From: a bacterium
Lineage (GTDB): Bacteria > Oederibacteriota > CAKKQC01
NCBI GenBank assembly: GCA_919901855.1
Contig: CAKKQC010000075.1
Coordinates: forward strand, 1 to 40,017
Reading direction: 5' to 3'
Length of the DNA stretch: 40,017 nucleotides
Shown here: positions 32,621-39,938 of the stretch, one piece after another
How the letters are laid out: each line of letters begins with the position of its first letter
How positions within the stretch are numbered: position 1 is the stretch's first letter
Translations under genes and position numbers: made by a program
Notes under the pieces: model-generated
What the model was told of the DNA's origin: nothing
The model's database searches: none
The model's input: the letters and a program-made list of their open reading frames with translations, nothing else

Positions 32621-33883
32621 TCAGAACTTCACCGTTGCATCCACCTGGATGCGGTTGATCCTGTCGGGCACGTTGATCTTCGCGCCCGTCATGACGTAGC
32701 GCTTGTCGAGCAGGCGCACGTTGAAGACCTTGGCCTGGAAGGTCACGAACCCGTTCGGGGTGTACGCGATCCAGGCGATGTTGCCCTTCCGGTCCAGCCC
32801 GCCGTCCCCGAAGTCGGAGTCGGCGACGTCGGCCACCGTGCAGTCCCACGCGGCGCGCTTGTAGTAGTACGCGACCTCCCACGTCCCCGGCGCACTCGCC
32901 TTCCCGAGCTGCGCCCCGATCTGGTAGCCGCCCGCGGACCGGCCGATGAACGACCCCGGCGGCAGGGCATGCCCCGCCTTGGTCCCGCTCCAGGCGGGGT
33001 CACGGGCCTCGCGGTTCGCGATCACGGTGCCGGCCACCGCGAACGGCAGGGATATTCCGGTCATGGGCACCGGGATCCACGTCGAGACCTGCGCCGTCAG
33101 CTCCGCGACCCCGTAGCCGTCCATCAGGGTCGAGCTCGCGCGCGTGTTCCCGAGCTGGACCGGGCTCTGGTTCAACTGGCCGTCGTTCACGTGGAGCCAC
33201 TTGTGGAAGGCGCCCGCCACGATGAGCCGGGACGCGGCCGGCAGGGGCATCTCGAATCCGACCTGCTCCGAGAGGGTCCAGGGATCGTTCCCGTTGGCCG
33301 ACCATTCGTCGTCCACCATCTGCATCCCGTTGGCAAACACGCGGAGCGAATCGCCGACGACGTAGCTCAGGGACTCCCCGAAGCCCTCGGGGTTGAAATC
33401 GCCGTCCCAGACGATGTCCGAGGAGTAGAGCCGCCAGAGCGGATTGGCCATCCGCCCCGCGCTCAGGGCGATCGTCCCGGCGTCACCGAGCAGGGCCGGG
33501 GACCACGAAATGTAAGCCTGGTCGATCCAGATGGCCTTCTGCCGGCCCAGCCCCGAGAGCGTCTGGTTGGTCGAGACCGCCTCGCCGGTGCCGGAGGCGA
33601 GGCTCGCCACCGCCTTCAGGTCGTCCTTGAGCTTGTAGTCGAGCTTCATGCGCAACCGGTACCGGATCCGGTTCCGGTCCTTCGGGACCTTTCCCGCGAC
33701 GAACCGCGTGGACGAGGGATCGTCCCGGTAGTCGTAATATTCCTCCCGGATACGGATATCCCCGCCGATCGTGAGGGTGTCCACCTGCGTCGACGGCTTC
33801 ACTTCCGGCAGGTCGGGCGCCGCTGCCGCGTTGAGCGGCAGGCAGGCCATCAGGGCCGCCGCCGCGACCATGATCTTCTTCAT
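32621..33883 (-). CDS. Putative phosphate-starvation outer-membrane porin
   Basis: A 420-residue product with a signal peptide (MKKIMVAAAALMACLPLNAAAAP). The mature part has beta-barrel strands of alternating pattern (IGGDIRIREEYYDY, IRYRLRMKLDYKLKDDLKAVASLAS, IDQAYISW, GTIALSAGRMANPLW) and ends in Phe after IQVDATVKF, the usual signal for outer-membrane insertion. This fits the bacterial 'putative porin' family with the opening IRIREEYYDYRDDP. It is the first gene of a unit with pstS, behind a Pho box-like repeat, so it probably lets phosphate or phosphate esters cross the outer membrane; substrate choice is inferred from position. AGGAG lies ten bases before ATG 33883. Confidence 0.85.
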   Translation of the reverse strand: MKKIMVAAAALMACLPLNAAAAPDLPEVKPSTQVDTLTIGGDIRIREEYYDYRDDPSSTRFVAGKVPKDRNRIRYRLRMKLDYKLKDDLKAVASLASGTGEAVSTNQTLSGLGRQKAIWIDQAYISWSPALLGDAGTIALSAGRMANPLWRLYSSDIVWDGDFNPEGFGESLSYVVGDSLRVFANGMQMVDDEWSANGNDPWTLSEQVGFEMPLPAASRLIVAGAFHKWLHVNDGQLNQSPVQLGNTRASSTLMDGYGVAELTAQVSTWIPVPMTGISLPFAVAGTVIANREARDPAWSGTKAGHALPPGSFIGRSAGGYQIGAQLGKASAPGTWEVAYYYKRAAWDCTVADVADSDFGDGGLDRKGNIAWIAYTPNGFVTFQAKVFNVRLLDKRYVMTGAKINVPDRINRIQVDATVKF

Positions 33884-33971
33884 CTCCGCTTGCTCCTTCT
33901 GCCCGGCCCCGTTACCGGGGGTCCTTGGGCCATCTCGTCTTGTCTGTTTCTGGCTCAAGGTTACGGCGGGC

Positions 33972-34001
33972 GTGCAAAGACGGGATGAAGGGGGCGTGAA
34001 A
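33972..34001 (-). promoter_or_regulatory. Pho box-like direct repeat in front of the porin-pst unit
   Basis: On the minus strand 34001-33984 reads TTTCACG-CCCC-CTTCATC, the same 7+4+7 layout as in front of pit, and a third degenerate half site TTTGCAC follows at 33978-33972. It lies in the 148-base gap between phoR and the porin gene, about 100 bases before the porin start. A weak TAACCT follows as possible -10. The leader also holds a small CCCCG-GTAA-CGGGG hairpin near 33909-33922. Confidence 0.55.
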
Positions 34002-34031
34002 CCTTCCGGACGTGGAGAAGAGCTGGCTACT

Positions 34032-35459
34032 TCACGCCTGGACGATCGGCAGTCTGACCCGGAAGGTGCTGCCCTGTCCGACGGTGCTCTCAACCGACGC
34101 TTGTCCACCGTGGGCAAGCGCGACATGGCGTACGATCGAGAGCCCGAGCCCGGTCCCGCCGAGCTCGCGCGACCGCGCCTTGTCGACCCGGTAAAACCGC
34201 TCGAAGATCCGGCCCAGGTGTTCGGGCCCGATGCCGGGGCCGGTGTCGATGACCTCGAGGACGGCCTCGCCCGCCTCCCGCCGGAGGACCACGCGGACCC
34301 GGCCGCCCGCCGGCGTGTACTTGACGGCGTTGTCGAGCAGGTTGTCCGCCACCTGCCGGAGGGCCTCGCGGTCCCCACGCACGGCCAGCGGCTCCGGCGA
34401 GATCGCGGCCTCGAATCCGATCCCCTTCGCCCCGGCCGCCGATTCGAGCGCCCGGACCGAGTCCTGGACGGGGTCCCGGAAGTCCAGGGCCTCCCGCTCC
34501 AGCGCCGCGCCGCCCGACTCGACCCGGGACAGCGCGAGCAGGTCGCCGACGAGCCGGCTCAGCCGCTCGGCCTGATCCCGCACCTTGGCCAGGAACCCCC
34601 GGTGCGTCTCGCGGTCCATGGCCGGATCGTCGATCAGGGTCTCGGCGAGCCCGCGGATAGCGGTCACCGGAGTCTTGAGTTCGTGCGATACGTTCGCGAC
34701 GAAGTCCTGCCGCACGGTCTCGAGCCGGCGAATCGCCTCCATCCGTTCCTCCAGCCGCCCGGTCATCCGCTTGAACGCTGCGGCCAACTGGCCGATCTCG
34801 GCCGGCGCATCGGTCCGGATCTCGCGGTTCGGACCGCCCCCCGCGATCGATTCCGCGGCCTCGGTCAGCGCAGTCAGCGGTCGGGTGACCGACCGGGCAA
34901 AGAGGAAGCCGAGCATGAGCCCGCCCGCCGTCGCGATGAGGACCCCCAGGATCACAAGGGTGCGGACGTGGGCGAGCCGGTCGCGGACAGCGGTCAGCGG
35001 CAGGGCCGCGCGCGCGTATCCGAGTAGACGACCTTTCCTCCCGATCGCCACGGCCACGTACATCATGTCCACGCCCAGAGTGTGGCTCCACCTGGTCGCG
35101 ACGCCCGCGCCCGCCTCGCGCGCCGCCAGGATCTCGGGCCGGGTCCCGTGATTGTCCATCCGCGCGGGTTCCTCCTCGGAGTCCGCGGCCACCACTCCGT
35201 CGGCCCGCACGATCGTGAGCCGGGTCGCCACCTCGGAGCCCAGCTCCCGGATGCGCGCCTCGAGCGCCGGCCCCCGGAAGCCTCCGTGCTCCGCGAGGTC
35301 GCCGAGCAGGACGGCCTTGGCCCGCAGCGACGATTCGAGGTCGTGGCGCGCGTCCCGGTCGAGCCGCCACCCGATCAGGAGTCCGAGCGCGACGGTCGTG
35401 GGCACGATGAGCGCGACGTAGCCCGCGTAAAGCCGCCAGAGCAACCGGGTGCGGAACAA
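34032..35459 (-). CDS. phoR: Phosphate regulon sensor histidine kinase PhoR
   Basis: Inner-membrane kinase that phosphorylates PhoB when phosphate is low. A 475-residue product: helix 1 (12-32), a periplasmic or PAS/Cache-like region of about 130 residues (LTIVRADGVVAADSEEEP), helix 2 (about 166-188), HAMP (190-242), the H box FVANVSHELKTPVTAIRG (His259), the N box LRQVADNLLDNAVKYTP (Asn377), G1 VIDTGPGIG and G2 ELGGTGLGLSIVRHV. An extended periplasmic domain makes it like PhoR/PnpS of Gram-positives rather than E. coli PhoR. The start is TTG 35459, three bases after the phoB stop; this is the only start that includes helix 1 fully. It could be another kinase, but the neighbours support PhoR. 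Confidence 0.9.
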   Translation of the reverse strand: MFRTRLLWRLYAGYVALIVPTTVALGLLIGWRLDRDARHDLESSLRAKAVLLGDLAEHGGFRGPALEARIRELGSEVATRLTIVRADGVVAADSEEEPARMDNHGTRPEILAAREAGAGVATRWSHTLGVDMMYVAVAIGRKGRLLGYARAALPLTAVRDRLAHVRTLVILGVLIATAGGLMLGFLFARSVTRPLTALTEAAESIAGGGPNREIRTDAPAEIGQLAAAFKRMTGRLEERMEAIRRLETVRQDFVANVSHELKTPVTAIRGLAETLIDDPAMDRETHRGFLAKVRDQAERLSRLVGDLLALSRVESGGAALEREALDFRDPVQDSVRALESAAGAKGIGFEAAISPEPLAVRGDREALRQVADNLLDNAVKYTPAGGRVRVVLRREAGEAVLEVIDTGPGIGPEHLGRIFERFYRVDKARSRELGGTGLGLSIVRHVALAHGGQASVESTVGQGSTFRVRLPIVQA

Positions 35460-35462
35460 GGG

Positions 35463-36161
35463 CTAGCTCTCGGCGTCGCGGAACCGGTAACCGACGCCGC
35501 GGATCGTCTCGATCAGCTCGCGATGGTCCCCGAGCTTCTTCCGGACCGCCAGCACGTGGACGTCGATGTTGCGGTCCACGACCACCGCCGACTCCCCGAT
35601 CACGCGGGTCAGGAGCTGGTCGCGCGTGAACACGCGACCCGGATGGGAGGCGAGGAAGTGCAGGAGCCGGAACTCCGTCGCGGTCACGGTGACCGGCTTC
35701 CCGTCCACGAGGAGCTCGTGGCGCGCCGCGTCGACCACGATCCCTTCGCGCACGATCCGCTCGCCCTCGCCGCGCTCCTCCCGCAGGGGCCCCCGGCGCA
35801 GGACCGCCTTCACCCGGGCGAGCAGCTCCTTCGGGCTGAACGGCTTCGTCACGTAATCGTCGGCGCCGACCCCGAGCCCGAGCACGATGTCGGACTCCTC
35901 GCCCTTGGCCGTGACCATCACGATCGGGATCGGCTTGGTGACGGGGTCCTCTTTGAGCCGGCGGCAGATCTCGATCCCGTCGAGCCCGGGGAGCATGAGG
36001 TCGAGGAGGAGGAGGTCGGGGGCCTCGGTGCGGACGACCGCGAGGCCCTCCTCGCCGTCCCGGCTCGTGATGACCTTGTACCCCTCGCGCGCGAGGTTGT
36101 ACCGGATCACCTCGAGGATGTCCGCCTCGTCTTCTATGACCACGATCCGTCCGGCAGCCAT
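35463..36161 (-). CDS. phoB: Phosphate regulon response regulator PhoB
   Basis: OmpR/PhoB-type response regulator. A 232-residue product. The receiver domain has the acidic pair Glu10/Asp11, the phosphorylated Asp54 in LLLDLMLPG, Thr84 and Lys107 (DDYVTKPFSPKELLARV). The C-terminal winged helix has TATEFRLLHFLASHPGRVFTRDQLL and the wing DRNIDVHVLAVRKKLG...ETIRGVGYRF, all PhoB-like. It is upstream of phoR and downstream of cfa in the same direction; TAGGCT lies seven bases before the ATG, giving a likely leaderless start. No Pho box-like repeat is seen in front of it. Confidence 0.93.
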   Translation of the reverse strand: MAAGRIVVIEDEADILEVIRYNLAREGYKVITSRDGEEGLAVVRTEAPDLLLLDLMLPGLDGIEICRRLKEDPVTKPIPIVMVTAKGEESDIVLGLGVGADDYVTKPFSPKELLARVKAVLRRGPLREERGEGERIVREGIVVDAARHELLVDGKPVTVTATEFRLLHFLASHPGRVFTRDQLLTRVIGESAVVVDRNIDVHVLAVRKKLGDHRELIETIRGVGYRFRDAES

Positions 36162-36168
36162 GGACTTC

Positions 36169-36174
36169 AGCCTA
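36169..36174 (-). promoter_or_regulatory. TAGGCT -10-like box of phoB
   Basis: TAGGCT on the minus strand with a seven-base gap to ATG 36161, within the 29-base gap after cfa. The match to consensus is weak and the phoB gene may instead be read from the cfa promoter. Confidence 0.3.
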
Positions 36175-36190
36175 CACCCTCGGAGCGCGG

Positions 36191-37414
36191 CTAGGCCCGG
36201 TACAGGTAGTCGCGCGTGAGGGGCCGGACGTTGTCGATGCCCGGCGTGGCCACGACCTGGAAGAGCTCGTTGTCGGCGTGGGCCATCATCGCGATTCCGT
36301 TTACCAGGTAGAGCCGGAACATCCGGACGAACGGGTCGCCGTACTGGGCCCGGAACTCGTCCGCGTGGGCCTCGAAATCCGCGGCCCAGCGCCGGCACGT
36401 GAGCGAGTAGTGCAGCCGCAGGTTCTCGACGTCCTGGACGCGCATCCCCTGCTTCTCCAGGCACGTCGCGATCTCGACCAGCGTGGCCGTATAGACGCCC
36501 GGGAAGATGTACTTGTTCCCGAACGCGAGCGAGATGCCCGGACGCTGCTTCCCGATCGTGTGCAGGACGAACGTGCCCTTGGGGTTCAACGACTTCTTCA
36601 CGACGCCGAAGAACCGGTCGTGCCACTTCTTGCCCACGTGCTCGAGACAGCCCACGGAAACGACCTTGTCGAAGACCTTGTTCCATTTCTCGATGTCCTG
36701 CCAGTGGCAGTGCTCGACATGGATCTTGTCCCCGAGCCCGGCCTCCTTGATCCGCAGATTCCCGAACGCGGCCTGCTCCTTGGACAGCGTCACGCCCACG
36801 CCCGAGATGCCGTGATGCTGGGCCGCCCAGATGAGCAGGCCGCCCCAACCGCACCCGATGTCCAGGAGGGTCTCGCCGGGCTTGAGCAGGGCCTTCCGGC
36901 AGACGTGCTCCCGCTTCTGCTCCTGCGCGGCATCGATGGAGTCGTCCGGCGTCTTGAAGTAGCCGCAGGAGTAGAGCACGTCCTTGTCGAGCCACTTGGC
37001 GTAGAAATCGTTCCCGAGGTCGTACGGTTCGGAGATGTACCGTTTGTCGGTCTCGTACGTGTGCGGCTGGTAGAGGGCCTGCCAGAAGACCCGGAGGTAG
37101 CTGGGCAGGTGCCGGAGGATCATCGTCGGCTGGCCGGAGACCCGTCGAAGTTCGGATTCGAGGTTCGAGGTCAGGGCCATCATCAGGAAGTCGAGCAGTT
37201 CCCCCTCGATGTCGAGGGCCCCGTACATGTACGCCTCGCCGAACCCGAGGTCGACGTTGACCATGATCGCACGCATTGCGGCCTCGGTCCGGAGGACGAG
37301 CGTGAATTTCGGGGTGCCCTCGCCGCCGTAAGCGACCGTGGACCCGTCGGGATACCGGACGGCGAATGGGGTGCCTCTCACCCCGGACAGGATGCTGTGG
37401 TAGAGCTTCTTCAT
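36191..37414 (-). CDS. cfa: Cyclopropane-fatty-acyl-phospholipid synthase family methyltransferase
   Basis: SAM-dependent methylation of unsaturated acyl chains in membrane phospholipids. A 407-residue product, normal length. An N-terminal domain (to about residue 125) is followed by DLGNDFYAKWLDKDVLYSCGYF (132-153), which is the family hallmark, then the SAM motif LLDIGCGWGGLLIWAAQHH (183-201), GVTLSKEQ, VSVGCLEHVG and the C-terminal LRLHYSLTCRRWAADFE. Cfa, mycolic acid and tuberculostearic-type methyltransferases share this, so the product could be cyclopropane or a branched chain. TATGAT lies 11 bases before ATG 37414. It is the first gene of the block that leads into phoB, but a regulatory link to phosphate is not shown. 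Confidence 0.9.
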   Translation of the reverse strand: MKKLYHSILSGVRGTPFAVRYPDGSTVAYGGEGTPKFTLVLRTEAAMRAIMVNVDLGFGEAYMYGALDIEGELLDFLMMALTSNLESELRRVSGQPTMILRHLPSYLRVFWQALYQPHTYETDKRYISEPYDLGNDFYAKWLDKDVLYSCGYFKTPDDSIDAAQEQKREHVCRKALLKPGETLLDIGCGWGGLLIWAAQHHGISGVGVTLSKEQAAFGNLRIKEAGLGDKIHVEHCHWQDIEKWNKVFDKVVSVGCLEHVGKKWHDRFFGVVKKSLNPKGTFVLHTIGKQRPGISLAFGNKYIFPGVYTATLVEIATCLEKQGMRVQDVENLRLHYSLTCRRWAADFEAHADEFRAQYGDPFVRMFRLYLVNGIAMMAHADNELFQVVATPGIDNVRPLTRDYLYRA

Positions 37415-37425
37415 CGTTCTATTGA

Positions 37426-37431
37426 ATCATA
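37426..37431 (-). promoter_or_regulatory. TATGAT -10 box of cfa
   Basis: TATGAT on the minus strand, 11 bases before ATG 37414; predicted leader of about four bases. It abuts the 3' end of the upstream gene remnant. Confidence 0.4.
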
Positions 37432-37437
37432 TCCGGG

Positions 37438-37563
37438 TCACCGGCCCACGAGGGTGATGGAGCAGATGCCGTACGGGGGAAGCGTGAATGTCTCGTCGAA
37501 CCCGGCCGCGGGCCTTCCGGTCGCGTGGTAACGCGTGGCCGCAAGCGGTCTGCATCCATACTC
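37438..37563 (-). pseudogene. C-terminal remnant of a protein, possibly a glycoside hydrolase
   Basis: A minus-strand frame that ends at TGA 37438-37440 reads ATRYHATGRPAAGFDETF followed by TLPPYGICSITLVGR. The frame is closed upstream by a stop near 37617 and has no ATG, GTG or TTG start in its readable part. The FTLPPYGI-ITL end resembles the last strand of the C-terminal beta-sandwich of arabinofuranosidase-type or related glycosidases; that assignment is a guess. It looks like the stub of a gene whose 5' part was lost at the tRNA-associated boundary. Confidence 0.35.
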
Positions 37564-37759
37564 CCTATCGCCTGCGATGACATGAGCCGTAGCCCTGCGA
37601 TCGGGTTCTCGGCGCTACACTGAATGGTGATTGGGGCGTAGCCAAGTGGTAGCTCGCAGACTCGCTGGCGCGAGTGGTATAGGTTATGGACTGTCGCCTT
37701 CGGCGACCCGCGCGCTAAGGCACGGGAAGTTTGCGAGGCAGGTGGTTGGGTATTCTCTT
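37564..37759. other. Boundary region with no intact gene
   Basis: Between the gene remnant and the intact tRNA-Gln I see no convincing CDS. It holds the tRNA fragments described separately, small hairpins (CTCGC-TGGC-GCGAG near 37661-37674; GTCGCC-TTC-GGCGAC near 37693-37707) and the stop codon of the recombinase frame at 37715-37717. Confidence 0.5.
37631..37727 (+). pseudogene. Broken copy of the tRNA-Gln 5' half
   Basis: 37631-37651 is identical to the first 21 bases around the 5' end of the intact tRNA-Gln (37759-37779), and TAAGGCACGGGA recurs at 37716-37727 (intact copy 37778-37789). Together they rebuild the tRNA 5' half with about 64 foreign bases in between. No anticodon arm or 3' half follows, so it cannot make a tRNA. 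Confidence 0.7.
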
Positions 37760-39502
37760 TGGGGCGTAGCCAAGTGGTAAGGCACGGGACTTTGAATCCT
37801 GCATTCCCTGGTTCGAATCCAGGCGCCCCAGGCGTTTATGACAGTGATCAAACCGGTTAGTGTCGAGTTCCTGACAGCCCGTCTCAAGGAGTGGTCCCAT
37901 CGCCGGTAGCTGGCGCAGCGTCAACCGCACGGTCCGGTCGCGGCCGTCGTAGACCACTTGCGCTACGAGCAACCGGAAGAGTTCCTGCCGCTCAGTCGGT
38001 TCCAACTGGTCATAGACCTTCGTGATCTCGGCGAGGTTTGCCCGCAGGACCTCCGCGTCGATGACCCGTCCCCGTAGCCGGTCGATCTCGTTCCGGACCT
38101 TCGCCAGATTCCCCTCAAGCTCGGCCTTCTCAGCCTCCAGCGCCTTGAGCTCGCGAGCGACGAGCCCCAGCTCGCCTCCCTCCCGTCCCAACCGCGACAG
38201 AGCCTGAACGAGGCCGGTGGCGTCCTCGGACACCCGCCGCACGTCCCCCTCCAGCTGGTCCCGGCGGCCAGCCAGCAACGGCAGCTCGGTCACCGACGCC
38301 GCCTGCGCCTCGCCGACGATCCGGTTGAGCAGATCAGGGTTCGTGGAGAGGAGCTTGAGGCGGGCCACGATGTTGGCCTCGAGCGGTTCCGCGGCCACGG
38401 CTCGGACCGTGCATGCGGCCGTGCCCTGATTGTTCGCGGACGTGCACCGGTAGTATCGGTACATGACGCCGGACCGGCCCTTCCCCGGTGAGGGGGTCAT
38501 GGTCGACCCACAGACCGCGCACCGTACCAGCCCCTTGAGCAGGAAGGCGTGCCGATTCAGCCCAACGCGCACCGAGTGGCTGTGCCCGCTGTTGGCCGTA
38601 AGCCGAGCCTGGACCCGGTCGAACAGCCCGATCTCGATGATCGCCAGATGCTTCGCCGACACGAGCTCGCCGGTCTCCAGCTTCAGCCGGCCCGTGTAGT
38701 GCACGTTCGTGAGCAGATAGTGCAGGATCGGCCGGGTGAAGAGTTTGCCACCCTTGCGCACGCCCTTGCCCGACCGGGCTTCGTACCGCTTGGTCCGGTG
38801 GCCCTGGGCATTCAGGTACTCAGCGAGCCGGCGCAACGACGGGTCCTGCAGGTACCTCTCGAAGATCAGGCGGATCAGGGCGGCCTCGGCCTCGTTGACC
38901 ACCAAGGCCTTGTCCGTGAGATCGTAGCCGAGGATCACGGGGCTCCCAGTCCACAGCCCGTTCTTACGCATGGCGGACAGCTTGTCCTTCGTCCGCTTGG
39001 CGATGGTCTTACGCTCCCACTGGGCCATACCCATGATGACGTTCTGCATGAACTCCCCGGCGGGTGTCTCGCTGTCGGCGGGGTCCATGACGCCGTAGAA
39101 CTTGGCACCGTGCTCGGCGAGGAATTTGCGCAGCATCAGCCCGTCCAGCATGTCCCGGCTGAGCCGGTCGCTGGCTTTGGCCACGACGGCCTGGACCTTC
39201 CCGGCCTCCACGGCCGCCATGAGGTGATGCAGGCCGGACCGGTCCATCGTGCCGCCCGATTTCTCGTCGCTGAAGACCTCGGGGTAGACCTGCCAGCCCT
39301 GTTGGACACGGATCTTGATGTAGTCACGGCAGTACGATTCCTGGGCAGCCAGGGTCGTGAACTGGCCGTTGACCTGGTCCTCGGTGGACGCTCGGACGTA
39401 GATGGCCGCGCAGATGGTCGTGGGCGTTACGGCCTTCTCCGCTCCCGCTACCCCGGTACGCATGTCAGGAGCCATGAGGGCGGAATCTCCTGGTGAAGTC
39501 AA
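37715..39502 (-). CDS. Large serine recombinase (integrase) reading antisense through tRNA-Gln
   Basis: Site-specific recombinase of the large serine type used by phages and mobile elements. A 595-residue frame from TTG 39502 (GGGAGG six bases upstream, 4-base overlap with the gene before); ATG 39475 is an alternative. N-terminal resolvase domain: AAIYVRASTEDQ with nucleophile Ser39, SDEKSGGTMDRSG, AKASDRLSRDMLDG, and AQWERKTIAKR. Recombinase domain about 185-300 (LGYDLTDKALVVNEAEAALI). Zinc ribbon with CAVC (328-331), Cys353 and Cys364. A coiled coil follows (VARELKALEAEKAELEGNLAKV). The last 38 residues are the antisense translation of the tRNA-Gln gene and flank (RLDSNQGMQDSKSRALPLGY), so the native C-terminus was probably replaced or extended at integration. 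Transposition or integration substrates are unknown. Confidence 0.9.
   Translation of the reverse strand: MTSPGDSALMAPDMRTGVAGAEKAVTPTTICAAIYVRASTEDQVNGQFTTLAAQESYCRDYIKIRVQQGWQVYPEVFSDEKSGGTMDRSGLHHLMAAVEAGKVQAVVAKASDRLSRDMLDGLMLRKFLAEHGAKFYGVMDPADSETPAGEFMQNVIMGMAQWERKTIAKRTKDKLSAMRKNGLWTGSPVILGYDLTDKALVVNEAEAALIRLIFERYLQDPSLRRLAEYLNAQGHRTKRYEARSGKGVRKGGKLFTRPILHYLLTNVHYTGRLKLETGELVSAKHLAIIEIGLFDRVQARLTANSGHSHSVRVGLNRHAFLLKGLVRCAVCGSTMTPSPGKGRSGVMYRYYRCTSANNQGTAACTVRAVAAEPLEANIVARLKLLSTNPDLLNRIVGEAQAASVTELPLLAGRRDQLEGDVRRVSEDATGLVQALSRLGREGGELGLVARELKALEAEKAELEGNLAKVRNEIDRLRGRVIDAEVLRANLAEITKVYDQLEPTERQELFRLLVAQVVYDGRDRTVRLTLRQLPAMGPLLETGCQELDTNRFDHCHKRLGRLDSNQGMQDSKSRALPLGYAPKRIPNHLPRKLPVP
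37760..37831 (+). tRNA. tRNA-Gln (anticodon TTG)
   Basis: 72 bases fold as a complete cloverleaf: acceptor TGGGGCG with CGCCCCA, D arm GCC-AAGTGGTAA-GGC, anticodon arm CGGGA-CTTTGAA-TCCTG with TTG at positions 34-36, T arm CCTGG-TTCGAAT-CCAGG and discriminator G. CCA is not encoded. It reads Gln CAA (and CAG by wobble). It sits antisense to the 3' end of the recombinase frame and is preceded by a broken copy of itself, marking it as a likely integration site. Confidence 0.93.
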
Positions 39503-39687
39503 CCTGCACCTCCCGGCAACGCCGCGATCTCGGCGGCCAGGGCGTCGCCAAAGGCGCGATCCTGCGCGGCTTCTTGGCGCTGGCGCTCAACCACCCGCAG
39601 GACACCCTTGGCCAGGATCTCCGTGATCCGGCGCAGGCGATCCTCTGGCGTGAGGAAGGCGTAGTCGCCGAGCGTATCGGTCTTCAT
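39499..39687 (-). CDS. Small protein upstream of the recombinase
   Basis: A 62-residue product from ATG 39687, overlapping both neighbours by four bases (ATGA with the gene before, TTGA with the recombinase). The sequence has two helical parts: LTPEDRLRRITEILAKGVLRVVERQRQE and RAFGDALAAEIAALPG. I do not recognise a named family. Small acidic or helical partner genes directly before serine recombinases are common in mobile elements and may act as directionality or regulatory factors; this is inference. Confidence 0.65.
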   Translation of the reverse strand: MKTDTLGDYAFLTPEDRLRRITEILAKGVLRVVERQRQEAAQDRAFGDALAAEIAALPGGAG

Positions 39688-39938
39688 GGCCGCTCCCGCG
39701 TGAGCCTGCGTAGGACCACGTCGCCCCCCAGCTCGCGACAGGCCCTCAGGAAGCGGTCGAGTCGCTCGATGACCGCGGGCGCGTACAGCTTGGGTGGTGA
39801 CCCGCCACGGCGCGAGGCAGCGAGTTTGGACGGCAGGTTGAGGGTATTCGCCAACTCCGAGAACTGCGGCCTCCGTTTCCCCACCCGCTCAGCGGCTTGC
39901 TGCACGGTCAGCAGGAAAGGCACATTGAGAGCCCGCAC
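39684..39938 (-). CDS. Putative small DNA-binding (excisionase/MerR-like) protein
   Basis: An 84-residue product from GTG 39938. The start FLLTVQQAAERVGKRRPQF resembles the first helices of MerR/Xis-type winged helix-turn-helix proteins (LTVxxAAexlG), followed by a KLYAPAVIERLDRFLRACREL stretch; basic residues between (KLAASRRGGSPPK) could contact DNA. It overlaps the following small gene by four bases and leads the three-gene recombinase cassette. A role as regulator or recombination directionality factor is inference. The start is uncertain because the window ends 79 bases upstream. Confidence 0.5.
   Translation of the reverse strand: MRALNVPFLLTVQQAAERVGKRRPQFSELANTLNLPSKLAASRRGGSPPKLYAPAVIERLDRFLRACRELGGDVVLRRLTRERP

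Noticed and set aside
36162-36190. Pho box in front of phoB (autoregulation)
   Set aside because: No 7+4+7 repeat is seen in the 29-base gap; only a weak TAGGCT hexamer.
37631-37727. Split or intron-containing tRNA gene
   Set aside because: Only the 5' half is present; no anticodon or T arm follows the second fragment, so it cannot form a full tRNA after removal of the 64-base middle part.
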